Notes: generated from the sequence alone by a model not told the origin. A DNA stretch of 64,000 nucleotides from Longimicrobium terrae (GCF_014202995.1 NZ_JACHIA010000024.1:1-64000); one strand, 5' to 3'. Shown: positions 33,721 through 42,243, counted from the first letter of the stretch. A program made the numbers and translations.

Positions 33721-36410
33721 GGCGCGCCGAGCTCCCGGATGAGCGGGTCGCGCTCCAGGTAGGCGCGCAGATCCGGGCGCGCGGCCCCCATCCGGGCGGT
33801 CAGTGCGCGGGCGCCGGCGGTGTCACCCAGCGCCAGGCGCACCCAGGCCTCGTCGTAGTCCAGCGAGAACCCCAGGCCGGGGTCCGCGCCCGCTTCCCTT
33901 CGCGCCCGGGCCGCCACAGCCCGGGCGCTGTCGGTGTCTCCCGCCCGCGCGCTCACCGCGGCCGCCACCATCCGCCGGTAGACGGGGCCGTAGAAGCGGC
34001 CCTGCGCCCGGGCACGCGCCGGCGGATCCAGCCTGTCCAGCTCCGCCACCAGGCGCCACGCCGCGGCGGGGTCCGCGCGCCGGGATCGGTCGTTGCGCAG
34101 CAGCGTCAGCCGGCACTCCGTAAAGCGCCAGTCGTCCGCGAACTGCGCGCGGCCGGTTTCGCATTCCTCCCGCGCCCCGGCGTAGTCCGCCCGCCACAGG
34201 GCGCTGAAGAACAGACGGTGGCGGATGTCGGCCGCGTCTTCCAGGTAGGCGTCCTCCGCCAGGGCGCGGCGGGCGGCGACGTCGCTTTCCGCCAGGCGTC
34301 CGCGGATGCGGAGCAGCTGGCTGAGCGTGCTCCACGCGCTGGCCCGCGCCGGCTCCGCGGCCACGCCGGCGCGCAGGTCCTGCTCCGCCGAGTCCAGCCG
34401 CACCCGCTGCCCCACGGTGTCGCGCTCGTCCAGCGCCAGCCGGTAGAGCGCCGTGCCGCGCAGTTCCAGCGCCCCGGCCGGGGCGTTTTCCCCCGCCAGT
34501 ACGCCAGCGCCGCGCGTGGCCGCGGAGCGGAGCCGCGCCTGCCGGGCCGCGCCGCGCGCCAGGGTGGCGCGGTCCACGTCCACCCATCCCCGCAGAAGGA
34601 TGGGTGCATCCCACCCCCGATCGGCGGCGTGGGCGCGCTCCAGCAGTGAATCCGCCCGCTGCAGCAGGCGCGCGGCCGAGGTTCCGTCCAGCGTGTCGCC
34701 CCCGCCCGCCATCTCCCGTGCGTCGCGGCGAAGCTGCTCCGCCATCAGCACCGCCTCCCGTGCCTCGGCGCTCTCCGTTTCGCGCGCGGCCGCGTGCAGG
34801 CGCACCTCCCGCCCCAGCCGGATGCGCAGTGCCGCGGACACTTCCGCCGCCACGGCGCGCTCCAGCGCCACCACATCGCCCATGGGCCGACCGACCACCC
34901 GGCTCTGCAGCTGCCGCTGCGTGTTGGCGTCCACCAGCGCCACGGTGACCCACACGCTGTCGCCGGAGCGCTGCAGCGTTCCCTCCACCACGCTTCCCGC
35001 GCGCAGCTGGGCGGCGATGCTGTCCGGGCGCACGGAACGCCCGCGGTACGCGCGCACCCCGCCGCGCGAGACCACGTCCAGCACCGGCACCTGTCCGAGT
35101 TCGTGGATCAGCCTCTCCGTCAGGCCCGCGGCCAGGTAGCGCAGTTCGCCGCCGGGGCTCAGGTCCTCAAAGTACAGGACGGCGATCCGCCGCGGGTCGT
35201 AGCGCGATTCGGGCTCCGGCGGGCGCTGCACGTCCCAGCCGGCCAGGAACGAGAGCAGAAGGCCGAGCAGCACCCCGCCCGCCGCCGCGACGGGAAGGCT
35301 GTCCCGGCGCCGGGCCATCCCGGCCCGCCGTGCGGGCTGGGATGGCGGCGGTGCCGCGACGAGGGCCGGTGCCGTGAGGGGGACCGGCGCCGCGACGGGG
35401 GCCAGCGCGGGGATGTCGGCGGAAACGACGGCGGGAAGCAGAGGAGGATGATGGATCGCGCCGTCCGCATTCGTGCGGGCGGCGTTTTCCGTCTTTGGGC
35501 CGGTTTCACCGCGAGGCGGCCCGAGGGGAGCGGAGGGAGGGGCGTTCCGCTCCGCCGGACCGGGGATGGGGAGCGCGGTCTCCCCCTGCGCGAGGGAAGG
35601 CGGCGGCGTGATCCGCGTCGGCTCGACGGCCGCGGGTTCCGGGGCCGGGTCCCGCTCCAGGGCGGGAAGGGGCGCGGCGGCGCGCGGGGGATCGGCGCGC
35701 AGGCGCGCGACCAGCGCCAGCAGGTCCGGGTCCGGCTCCACCCCCAGTTCCTCGCGCAGCAGCGCGGCGTGCGCCTCCGCGGCGCGCAGGGCGGAGGGGC
35801 GCTCCCCCGCGGCGTCCAGCGCGCGGACCAGCCGCAGCGCCGTGCGCGAACTGAACGGGTCGTGCGCCGCCAAACGCCGCCACCAGTCCACCGCGCGAAT
35901 GGCGCTTCCCTCGGCCTCCGCCGCCTGCGCCAGCCCCTCGAGCGCCGCGGCAAAGGCGCGCGCCAGGCGATCGCGCTCGCCATCCACCCACCGCTCGAAT
36001 TCCGGCGCCTCGGACACGTAGAAGCCGTCCAGCAGCGGGCCGCGGTAGAGTGCCGCCGCACCCTCGGCGTCTCCGGCGTCCAGCCGGTCCTGGAATTCGG
36101 CCACGTCCGTGGCCACAACCTCGGGGTTGAGCGCTACGTCTCCCGCGGAGGCGGCGGACACGCTCCCCTCTCCCAGCTCCTTTCGCAGCACGTACAGCGA
36201 CTCGGACAGATTGTGCCGGGCGGCGTCGGTGGTGAGTTCCGGCCACAGCAGGCCGATCAGCCGCTCGCGCCCCACGGGGCGCCCCCGCGCCACCGCCAGC
36301 ACGGCCAGCAGCGCCACCCTTCGCTTGTGCGCGGCGCGCCCGCGCACGGGCCCGCCCGGGCCGGAAAACGCGGGATCTCCGAGCAGATCCAGACGAAATG
36401 TCGGGGGCAT
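33717..36410 (-). CDS. Membrane-anchored BTAD/SARP-type regulator with TolB-like and TPR domains
   Basis: An 897-residue multidomain protein. Residues 1-95 form an OmpR-type winged helix (RVALLAVLAVARGRPVGRE, LWPELTTDAARHNLSESLYV), followed by a bacterial transcriptional activator (BTAD) domain to about 240. A Pro/Ala-rich linker (about 245-365) leads to one membrane helix (LPVAAAGGVLLGLLLSFLAG). After it comes RRIAVLYFEDLSPGGELRYL and the rest of a TolB/FlgO-like domain (about 400-530), then a long helical, TPR-like region. Regulators of this design are frequent in Gemmatimonadota. Because the DNA-binding part is cytoplasmic, the far half would be periplasmic and could sense envelope signals. 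It is divergent from the Vps62-like gene at 36675. Confidence 0.85.
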   Translation of the reverse strand: MPPTFRLDLLGDPAFSGPGGPVRGRAAHKRRVALLAVLAVARGRPVGRERLIGLLWPELTTDAARHNLSESLYVLRKELGEGSVSAASAGDVALNPEVVATDVAEFQDRLDAGDAEGAAALYRGPLLDGFYVSEAPEFERWVDGERDRLARAFAAALEGLAQAAEAEGSAIRAVDWWRRLAAHDPFSSRTALRLVRALDAAGERPSALRAAEAHAALLREELGVEPDPDLLALVARLRADPPRAAAPLPALERDPAPEPAAVEPTRITPPPSLAQGETALPIPGPAERNAPPSAPLGPPRGETGPKTENAARTNADGAIHHPPLLPAVVSADIPALAPVAAPVPLTAPALVAAPPPSQPARRAGMARRRDSLPVAAAGGVLLGLLLSFLAGWDVQRPPEPESRYDPRRIAVLYFEDLSPGGELRYLAAGLTERLIHELGQVPVLDVVSRGGVRAYRGRSVRPDSIAAQLRAGSVVEGTLQRSGDSVWVTVALVDANTQRQLQSRVVGRPMGDVVALERAVAAEVSAALRIRLGREVRLHAAARETESAEAREAVLMAEQLRRDAREMAGGGDTLDGTSAARLLQRADSLLERAHAADRGWDAPILLRGWVDVDRATLARGAARQARLRSAATRGAGVLAGENAPAGALELRGTALYRLALDERDTVGQRVRLDSAEQDLRAGVAAEPARASAWSTLSQLLRIRGRLAESDVAARRALAEDAYLEDAADIRHRLFFSALWRADYAGAREECETGRAQFADDWRFTECRLTLLRNDRSRRADPAAAWRLVAELDRLDPPARARAQGRFYGPVYRRMVAAAVSARAGDTDSARAVAARARREAGADPGLGFSLDYDEAWVRLALGDTAGARALTARMGAARPDLRAYLERDPLIRELGAP

Positions 36411-36674
36411 CTTGGCGCTTCAACCTGCGGGATGATGGAGAGCATGAAACCGCGTTGATCTCATGCCGCCATAATGTCTTCGCGGATCGGGACGCCGCAA
36501 GCGTTTCCCGGCCGGTGGAGGGACGAATGCCGCCCCTTTTCATCCTCGCCATCCCTTGCAGGTCATGCGCACGAGATCACGGGCTCCGCCCCGCCCGCGG
36601 CAGAACGGCACCGACGCACCGGGCGGACACTCCGCCCGCGCTTCCATTCATCACGAACGCATACGGAGAACACC
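36411..36674. promoter_or_regulatory. Divergent promoter region between the BTAD regulator and the Vps62-like gene
   Basis: These 264 bases separate two divergent genes and must hold both promoters. The part at 36430-36485 is AT-richer (GCCGCCATAATGTCTTCGCG at 36466) than the flanks. I see no convincing paired boxes or palindrome. Shared control of the toxin-like gene by the regulator is only suggested by the arrangement. Confidence 0.4.
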
Positions 36675-38246
36675 ATGAGCACTCCTTTCGACGGCAGCTG
36701 GAACGGCGGTACGGCCACCATCAGTTCGCGGGCCGAGCTCGTCAACATCGCCATGCCGGGATCCGGCCGCCCCTCCGCCAGCGGCTCCGCCGTGACGGTC
36801 GGCGCGCCGGTGATCTACGCAGACTTCACGGACGACGCGCCGTACACGGGCGTGCTGTCCGTGGACAACAGCAAGATCCTGTGGAGCAACGCCACCATCT
36901 GGACGCGCGACTACGGCAACGGCAACGGCTCCGCCCTGAAGATGGCCGACGAGACCGCCGCCGCGCCCGCGCCGAACGCCGCCGCTATCCAAGCGGTGCA
37001 GACCGCGATCACTGCGGCCAACCCCACAGTCGACGGCGTGGACTTCGGGGCGTTCCACGCGCTGGTGGTGCCGACGGCGGGGAACTTCGTCGACATCTAT
37101 GACGGCGGGGGCGATACGACCATCACCTTCTACCAGTTCCAGGGCACGGCTCCCAGCGGAGGATGGCTGCCGCTGGGTGACATTGTGGCGGTGCCGGCGG
37201 GTAGCCCCTCCCCGGGTGTCCTGTTCTTTGCGCCCGGCACCGACCCGGACGCCTTTGCGCATCCCACCGGCTTCACCTGGCTCCTGGACGACAAGGGGTC
37301 CGGAGATGATCGGGACGTGGTCTACTGGGAGCCCGTCGCGCCCGACGGCTACGTCGCCGTGGGGATCTGCTTCACCAACAGCGGCGACATCGCGCCCACC
37401 GGCGCCAACTACTGGTGCATCAAGCAGGAGTACGCGCTCCAGGTGTCGGCGGCTACCGCGTGGGACGACTCCGGCGCGAATTGGGACCACGACGGCAACC
37501 TCAACCAGCCCTGCTTCACCAGCGCCTCGCCGGAGATCGCGCCCCTGGGCGGCATTCTCATCCTGCCGCCCACCCTGCTGAGCGCGCAGGCCGGCAACAC
37601 GCCCTACGCGCTGGTGGGAACGCAGGCCACGCTCAGCGTGACACCGGTCGCGGTTCCCGAACCCACGTACGTGGACGGCATTACGGAGGCGGGTGATACG
37701 ACGGATTGCGGGCTCCGGGATACGCTGGTCGTCGTGCCGTACACGGCCGTTCCCGCCGACAGCTTCACTCAGCAGGCGGTTCTCTCCCCCTTCTACTACG
37801 TGGCGAGCGAGCCTTTCTGGAAGTGCACGATGATCGTGCCCACCCCGGCGGGCGGCACGCTCACGGTGGCGGAAAGCGTCGGCATGTCGCAGACGAACGC
37901 GAGCAGCTTCGCCCAGACCACCTCGATGACCGTGGGGGCGGAGTTCGGTGCGGCATACGGCGGGGTTTCCGTGGGCGTCACAGTTTCCATGACGGAGGAA
38001 CTGCGGCTTGAAACGTCCACGAGCGCCACGAACAGCACCGAGGTCGTCACCTCGGTGAGCCTGAACTTTCCCTCGCAGGAAATCACCTCCGTGTGGCAGG
38101 GCCAGAGCCTGATCCAGGTGTTCCGCTCGGACGGCACCCCGCTCCCCCCGGCGGCCTACGAGAACGGGTTCAGCAACGTGCGCTTCGAGCCTTCGGGAAT
38201 GACACCCGCGCGGCTGGCGCTGAAGGCGGCGCTGGCCCGCGGATAA
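36675..38246 (+). CDS. Vps62-like protein with possible aerolysin-type pore-forming region
   Basis: A 523-residue protein. Residues 1-80 are beta-rich and end in SKILWSNATIWTR. Residues 135-255 resemble Vps62/DUF946 repeats: GGWLPLGDIV (162-171), then WLLDDKGSGDDRDVVYWEP, GYVAVGICF and WCIKQEY with C248, as in eukaryotic Vps62 and related insecticidal proteins. Residues about 395-465 are a long Ser/Thr-rich, alternating polar/apolar stretch (MSQTNASSFAQTTSMTV, SVGVTVSMTEELRLETSTS) of the kind that forms the transmembrane hairpin of aerolysin-like toxins. No signal peptide is visible. ATG 36675 follows GGAG and starts MSTPFDGSWN; earlier starts give Arg-rich leader. Function as a toxin is inference; a non-toxic lectin-like protein is possible. 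Confidence 0.65.
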   Translation: MSTPFDGSWNGGTATISSRAELVNIAMPGSGRPSASGSAVTVGAPVIYADFTDDAPYTGVLSVDNSKILWSNATIWTRDYGNGNGSALKMADETAAAPAPNAAAIQAVQTAITAANPTVDGVDFGAFHALVVPTAGNFVDIYDGGGDTTITFYQFQGTAPSGGWLPLGDIVAVPAGSPSPGVLFFAPGTDPDAFAHPTGFTWLLDDKGSGDDRDVVYWEPVAPDGYVAVGICFTNSGDIAPTGANYWCIKQEYALQVSAATAWDDSGANWDHDGNLNQPCFTSASPEIAPLGGILILPPTLLSAQAGNTPYALVGTQATLSVTPVAVPEPTYVDGITEAGDTTDCGLRDTLVVVPYTAVPADSFTQQAVLSPFYYVASEPFWKCTMIVPTPAGGTLTVAESVGMSQTNASSFAQTTSMTVGAEFGAAYGGVSVGVTVSMTEELRLETSTSATNSTEVVTSVSLNFPSQEITSVWQGQSLIQVFRSDGTPLPPAAYENGFSNVRFEPSGMTPARLALKAALARG

Positions 38247-38394
38247 GGCAGGCGGATCAGGCAGGCGGATGAGCAGGCGGATAAGCAGGCGGGAATGCAC
38301 GGGGCCGGTGCTTCCGTGCATTCCCGCCTGCGTTCCGAACCATGTGCCCGTCGCAGTCCCGCGCCGATGTGCCCGTCTGCATCGGCCGCGTCTT

Positions 38395-38410
38395 GTTTCC
38401 ATTTGGGAAC
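38395..38410. promoter_or_regulatory. Palindrome GTTTCC-N4-GGGAAC upstream of mazG-like gene
   Basis: GTTTCC (38395-38400), ATTT, GGGAAC (38405-38410): a 16-bp near-perfect inverted repeat 50 bases before the MazG-like ATG. Two copies of the same design, GTTCCC-N4-GGGAAM, occur at 41688-41703 and 41707-41722 near the other end of the same gene cluster. Candidate operator. Confidence 0.5.
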
Positions 38411-38460
38411 ATCAGTACCTTGTCCGTCATCCCAAGACCGCAAACGACCTGACGGGCCTC

Positions 38461-38796
38461 ATGGATCTTCGCGACATCCAGCAGCAGGTAGACGCCTACA
38501 TCAGCCAGTTCAAGGAAGGCTACTTTCCGCCTCTGGTGAACCTGGCGCGGCTCACGGAAGAGGTGGGCGAACTGGCGCGCGAGATCAACCACGCGCACGG
38601 GCTCAAGACCAAGAAGGCGGACGAGCCGGAGGGCGACATCGCGCTGGAACTGGGCGACATCCTGTTCGTGGTCGTCGTCCTGGCCAACCAGCTGGGGATC
38701 GACCTGAGCGACGCCGCGGCCCGCACGCTGGCCAAGTACAAGGTGCGCGACGCTGACCGCTGGGAGCGCGTGGAGGCGCCCGGCGACCCCTCCTGA
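38461..38796 (+). CDS. MazG-like nucleotide pyrophosphohydrolase
   Basis: A 111-residue all-alpha NTP pyrophosphatase of the MazG/YpjD type. Metal-binding motifs are EEVGELAREIN (about residues 33-43) and ELGDILFVVVVLANQ (about 63-77), the E-x-x-E and E-x-x-D pairs of the family. Such single-domain proteins hydrolyse non-canonical or excess NTPs to NMP and PPi. ATG 38461 starts the first helix; longer in-frame starts run through repeat-like DNA. It lies 39 bases before the sigma-54 regulator gene and may be its co-transcribed partner. Confidence 0.88.
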   Translation: MDLRDIQQQVDAYISQFKEGYFPPLVNLARLTEEVGELAREINHAHGLKTKKADEPEGDIALELGDILFVVVVLANQLGIDLSDAAARTLAKYKVRDADRWERVEAPGDPS

Positions 38797-38835
38797 TCCG
38801 CCTCTCCTGATCCCGACCGCACTCGTACGCACCGG

Positions 38836-40197
38836 ATGAATCCCACCGTCTTCATCATCGACGACGACCCGGACCAGGTGGCGCTGGTGACCGCGCAGCT
38901 GGAGCGCGGGCGCCAGTTCATCACCAAGGGCTTTACGCGGGCGGACCGCGCGCTGGAGGAGCTGCGCGCCGACCCGCCGGACGCCATCGTCTGCGACCTG
39001 GTGATGCCGGAACTGGACGGCATCAGCTTCGTGCGCCGCGTGCGCGAGCTGAACCGAACCGTTCCCGTCATCATCGCCACGGCGCGCGGGACGGAAGGGG
39101 ACGCGGAGCGGGCGCTGGAGGCGGGCGCCACGGACTTCGTCACCAAGCCCATCGAGCCGCGCGGTCTGGAAACGCGCATCCGGCGGGCGCTGGAGCAGGC
39201 GCCCAAGGAGGCGCTGCTCCAGAACTTCACCCAGGCCAAGTTCGATCCCCACGCCATCATCGGAAAGCACCCGCTGATGCAGCAGGTGCGCGCCTTCATC
39301 ACCAGCGTGGGCTCGGTGCCGCAGGTGTCGGCGCTGCTGCTGGGCGAGTCCGGAACGGGCAAGAACCTGGTGGCGCGCGGCATTCACACGGCCAGCCGCG
39401 CCGCGGGGTACCGCTTCGTGGAGGTGAACTGCGCCGCGCTCCCCGCCAGCCTGCTGGAAGCGGAGCTGTTCGGCTACGAGAAGGGCGCGTTCACCGACGC
39501 CCGGCAGGCCAAGAAGGGGCTGGTGGAGGTGGCGGACGGCGGAACGCTGTTTCTGGATGAGATCGGCACCATGGCGCCGGAGCTTCAGGCCAAGCTGCTC
39601 AGCTTTCTGGAGTCGCGCTCGTTCCGCCGCCTGGGGAGCACCCGCGAGCAGTCCGTCACCCTGCGCGTCGTGGCGGCGACCAACGTGGACCTGGCGGGCG
39701 AGGTGGCGCGCGGGACGTTTCGCGAGGACCTGTACTACCGGCTGAACGTGGCGTCGCAGGTGCTGCCCCCCCTGCGCGCCATCCGCAGCGACATTCCCGA
39801 GATCGCCCGCCACTTCGTGAAGCGCGCGGCGGAGTACTTCGCCAAGCCGCTGCCGGTGATCGAGGCGGACGGCGAGGAGCGGCTGCAGCGCTACGAGTGG
39901 CCCGGCAACGCCCGCGAGCTGCGCAACGTGGTGGAGCGGTCGATGATCTTTTCGCAGGGTCCCTCGCTGCGAATCGTGGATCTGGCCCCCGCGGTGATGC
40001 CCGGCGTGTCGGCCGGGGCGGACATGCTCACCCTCCCCCGCGGGCTCACGCTGGACGAGGTGGAGTCGCGCTACATCGAGGCGACGCTCAAGCAGCTGGA
40101 CGGCAACGTGCAGGCGGCCGCCGAGCAGCTGGGCGTGTCGCGCAAGGTGCTGTGGCAGCGGCGCAAGCAGCACGGCCTGCTGACGGGGCGCGAATAG
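38836..40197 (+). CDS. NtrC-family response regulator with altered GAFTGA loop
   Basis: A 453-residue regulator. The receiver has D10-D11, phospho-acceptor D54 and K104. The AAA+ domain shows Walker A GESGTGKN (170-177), LFGYEKGAFTDARQAKKGLV and Walker B LFLDEIGTMAPELQAK. The loop that touches sigma-54 reads GAFTDA (217-222) instead of GAFTGA. A Fis-type helix-turn-helix ends the protein (LDGNVQAAAEQLGVSRKVLW). The stop is immediately followed by the GTG of the hybrid kinase, so the two are co-translated. It is either a sigma-54 activator with a variant loop or, less likely, a sigma-54-independent regulator. Confidence 0.88.
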   Translation: MNPTVFIIDDDPDQVALVTAQLERGRQFITKGFTRADRALEELRADPPDAIVCDLVMPELDGISFVRRVRELNRTVPVIIATARGTEGDAERALEAGATDFVTKPIEPRGLETRIRRALEQAPKEALLQNFTQAKFDPHAIIGKHPLMQQVRAFITSVGSVPQVSALLLGESGTGKNLVARGIHTASRAAGYRFVEVNCAALPASLLEAELFGYEKGAFTDARQAKKGLVEVADGGTLFLDEIGTMAPELQAKLLSFLESRSFRRLGSTREQSVTLRVVAATNVDLAGEVARGTFREDLYYRLNVASQVLPPLRAIRSDIPEIARHFVKRAAEYFAKPLPVIEADGEERLQRYEWPGNARELRNVVERSMIFSQGPSLRIVDLAPAVMPGVSAGADMLTLPRGLTLDEVESRYIEATLKQLDGNVQAAAEQLGVSRKVLWQRRKQHGLLTGRE

Positions 40198-41679
40198 GTG
40201 GCGGTTCTGGACGGGGGCGAGGCCGGCGGGGACCGCGTCGCGCGGCTGGAGGAGGAGATCGCCGAGCTGCGGCTGCGCGTGGCCGACGCGGAGCGCGGAA
40301 GCGCGCACAAGAGCCGCTTCATCCGCCACGTGAGCCACGAGTTCCGCACGCCGCTGAGCTCCATCATCGGATTCACGTCGCTGCTGGAGCGCGAGGCAGA
40401 CACGCTTTCCGCCGCGGAACGCACGGAGTACCTCGCCATCGTGCTGCGCAACTCGCGGCACCTGCTGCACGTCGTGAACGACCTGCTGAACATCAGCAAG
40501 GTCGAGGCGGGGGCGCTGGAGGTCACGCTGGTTCCCCTGCGCCCGGCGGACGTGGCGGCGTCGGTGATCGCCTCCATCGGGCCGCTGGCGGACGAGCACG
40601 GCGCGGAGATCGTCCTGGACGGCGGCGACACCGTGCCGGTGCTGGCGGATTCGGGACGGTTGCGGCAGGTGCTCTTCAACCTGCTGGAGAACGCGGTCAA
40701 GTACTCGCCCCCGGGCTCGCGCATCGATGTCCGCATCCGCGAGGAGGCGGGAGAGGTGCGCATCGAGGTGTCCGATCCCGGACCGGGCATCACCCCCGAC
40801 GACCAGGCGCGGCTCTTCATCGAGTTTTCGCGCGTGAACCCGCCCGGGCTGCGGGTGAGCGGCGCGGGGCTGGGGCTGGCGCTGTCGCGGATGCTGACGG
40901 AGGCCATGGGCGGGCGCATCGGCGTGCGCTCCGCGCCGGGGGAGGGAAGCACGTTCTGGATCGCGCTGCGCGCCGCCACGGAGCGGGAGCTTTCGCGCGT
41001 GCGGCCGGCCCGGGCGGAACCGGCGCCCGCCCGCGGCGCGGGGCAGGTGGTGGCGGTGGTGGATGACGACGCCGACATCCGCGCCTACGCCGGGGCCATC
41101 CTGAGCCGGGGCGGATACGGCGTGGCGGCGGACGACGGCACGCCCGGTGTGGGGATGCGGCTGGCGGATGCGCGGCCCGCGGTCGTGCTGCTGGACCTGC
41201 ACCTGGGCGGCCGGTCCGGCGCGGACGTGCTGGCGGAACTGCGCGGGCACGACGGCCTGGCGCACGTCCCCGTGCTGTCCTTTACCGCCGGCGCGCTCTC
41301 CGATCCGGACCCGCCGGGGTTCGCGGGGCGCATCACCAAGCCGGTGGAGGCGGACGTGCTGCTGGAAAGCGTGGGCCGCACGCTGCTGGCGGACGCGGCC
41401 GCCCCGCACGAGGAGGACGACTTTCTGGCCCCGCTGCGCCAGCGCTTTCAGGAGGGGCTGGAGGCGCGGCTGCGGGAGATTGAGCGGGCGGTGGCGGCGG
41501 AAGATGGTGAGGCGCTGCGCCGCGAACTGCACAAATTGCGCGGCGCGGCGGCGGGGTACGGGTTCGACGCGCTGGCCCGGCTGGGCGACGCCGCGGAGCA
41601 CGCGCTGGGCGGCGGGGACGCGGAGGCCGCCGTCGCCGTGCTGATGGACCGCCTGCGCGCCGAACTTCCCGAGCGGTAG
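40198..41679 (+). CDS. Soluble hybrid histidine kinase with REC and Hpt domains
   Basis: A 493-residue cytoplasmic kinase. A short coiled coil (about 14-38) leads to HisKA with H47 in FIRHVSHEFRTPLSSIIGF, then an ATPase domain (N-box LFNLLENAVKYSPPG, G1 VSDPGPGITPDDQ, G2 GAGLGLALS). A receiver domain (VVAVVDDDADIRAYAG; VVLLDLHLGGRSG with the acceptor Asp) and a C-terminal Hpt domain with H445 in LHKLRGAAAGYGF complete a His-Asp-His relay. No membrane helix or sensor domain is present, so it must receive its signal from a partner. It starts with GTG right after the regulator stop and precedes a REC-only protein. Confidence 0.9.
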   Translation: MAVLDGGEAGGDRVARLEEEIAELRLRVADAERGSAHKSRFIRHVSHEFRTPLSSIIGFTSLLEREADTLSAAERTEYLAIVLRNSRHLLHVVNDLLNISKVEAGALEVTLVPLRPADVAASVIASIGPLADEHGAEIVLDGGDTVPVLADSGRLRQVLFNLLENAVKYSPPGSRIDVRIREEAGEVRIEVSDPGPGITPDDQARLFIEFSRVNPPGLRVSGAGLGLALSRMLTEAMGGRIGVRSAPGEGSTFWIALRAATERELSRVRPARAEPAPARGAGQVVAVVDDDADIRAYAGAILSRGGYGVAADDGTPGVGMRLADARPAVVLLDLHLGGRSGADVLAELRGHDGLAHVPVLSFTAGALSDPDPPGFAGRITKPVEADVLLESVGRTLLADAAAPHEEDDFLAPLRQRFQEGLEARLREIERAVAAEDGEALRRELHKLRGAAAGYGFDALARLGDAAEHALGGGDAEAAVAVLMDRLRAELPER

Positions 41680-41687
41680 GGAAACAA

Positions 41688-41722
41688 GTTCCCGAATGGG
41701 AAAGCTGTTCCCGTCCGGGAAC
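41688..41722. promoter_or_regulatory. Two tandem palindromes GTTCCC-N4-GGGAAM
   Basis: GTTCCC-GAAT-GGGAAA (41688-41703) and GTTCCC-GTCC-GGGAAC (41707-41722) are spaced 19 bases centre to centre, nearly two helical turns. They lie just after the hybrid kinase stop and 135 bases before the REC-only gene. A looser TTCCC/GGGAA pair overlaps the kinase stop (41666-41683). They share the design of the site at 38395-38410. Confidence 0.55.
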
Positions 41723-41856
41723 GCGCGTTTGGGGGCGGCGCATGCCCGGGCCCGTCTACAACCCGTTGCGCCGCGACGGTTTGGGAGCGGCGCCGCGCGC
41801 TGGGCCGAACCTTGCCTCTGTTTACGGGCGCACCCGTGAACCCGGCAGTCCCCCGC

Positions 41857-42243
41857 ATGATGCATCAACAAACTCTCGCCCTCGCCGACGACGACGAGCT
41901 TCACGCCGAACTGATGTCGGCGTGGCTGCAGCACCAGGGCTACCGCGTGCTCTGCTTTGCCAGCGGCGATGAACTGCTCTCGTGGGCATCCACGCCCTCC
42001 GCGCACGCGGACGGGCTGGTGCTGGACGTGGACATGCCCGGGCGCGATGGCTACCAGAGCTGCCGCGAGGTCCGTGAGATTCCGGAGTTTGCGCGCGTTC
42101 CCGCCGTGTTCGTGAGCGCGACGCACCAGACGGAGATTCCGGAAGAGGTGGCCTGCCACGGCGTGCAGTTCATCCGCAAGGACGAACGGATGTTCGTGCA
42201 GTTGGCCGACTGGCTCTCGCGCAACATCTACCGCGAGCGCTGA
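41857..42243 (+). CDS. Single-domain response regulator (REC only)
   Basis: A 128-residue CheY-like receiver: acidic residues D11-D12-D13, phospho-acceptor D57 in LVLDVDMPGRDGY, and K in FIRKDERMF. There is no output domain, so it probably acts as a phosphate sink, a shuttle or a protein-binding switch. ATG 41857 (or 41860) begins MMHQQTLALADDDE; an upstream TTG at 41812 is possible. With the hybrid kinase (His-Asp-His) and the NtrC-type regulator it completes a plausible multistep relay. Confidence 0.85.
   Translation: MMHQQTLALADDDELHAELMSAWLQHQGYRVLCFASGDELLSWASTPSAHADGLVLDVDMPGRDGYQSCREVREIPEFARVPAVFVSATHQTEIPEEVACHGVQFIRKDERMFVQLADWLSRNIYRER

Noticed and set aside
38257-42159. A 1,300-codon open frame on the minus strand opposite the phosphorelay genes
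   Set aside because: It mirrors well-supported plus-strand genes, is His/Arg-rich and has no domain; it is a by-product of high GC third positions.
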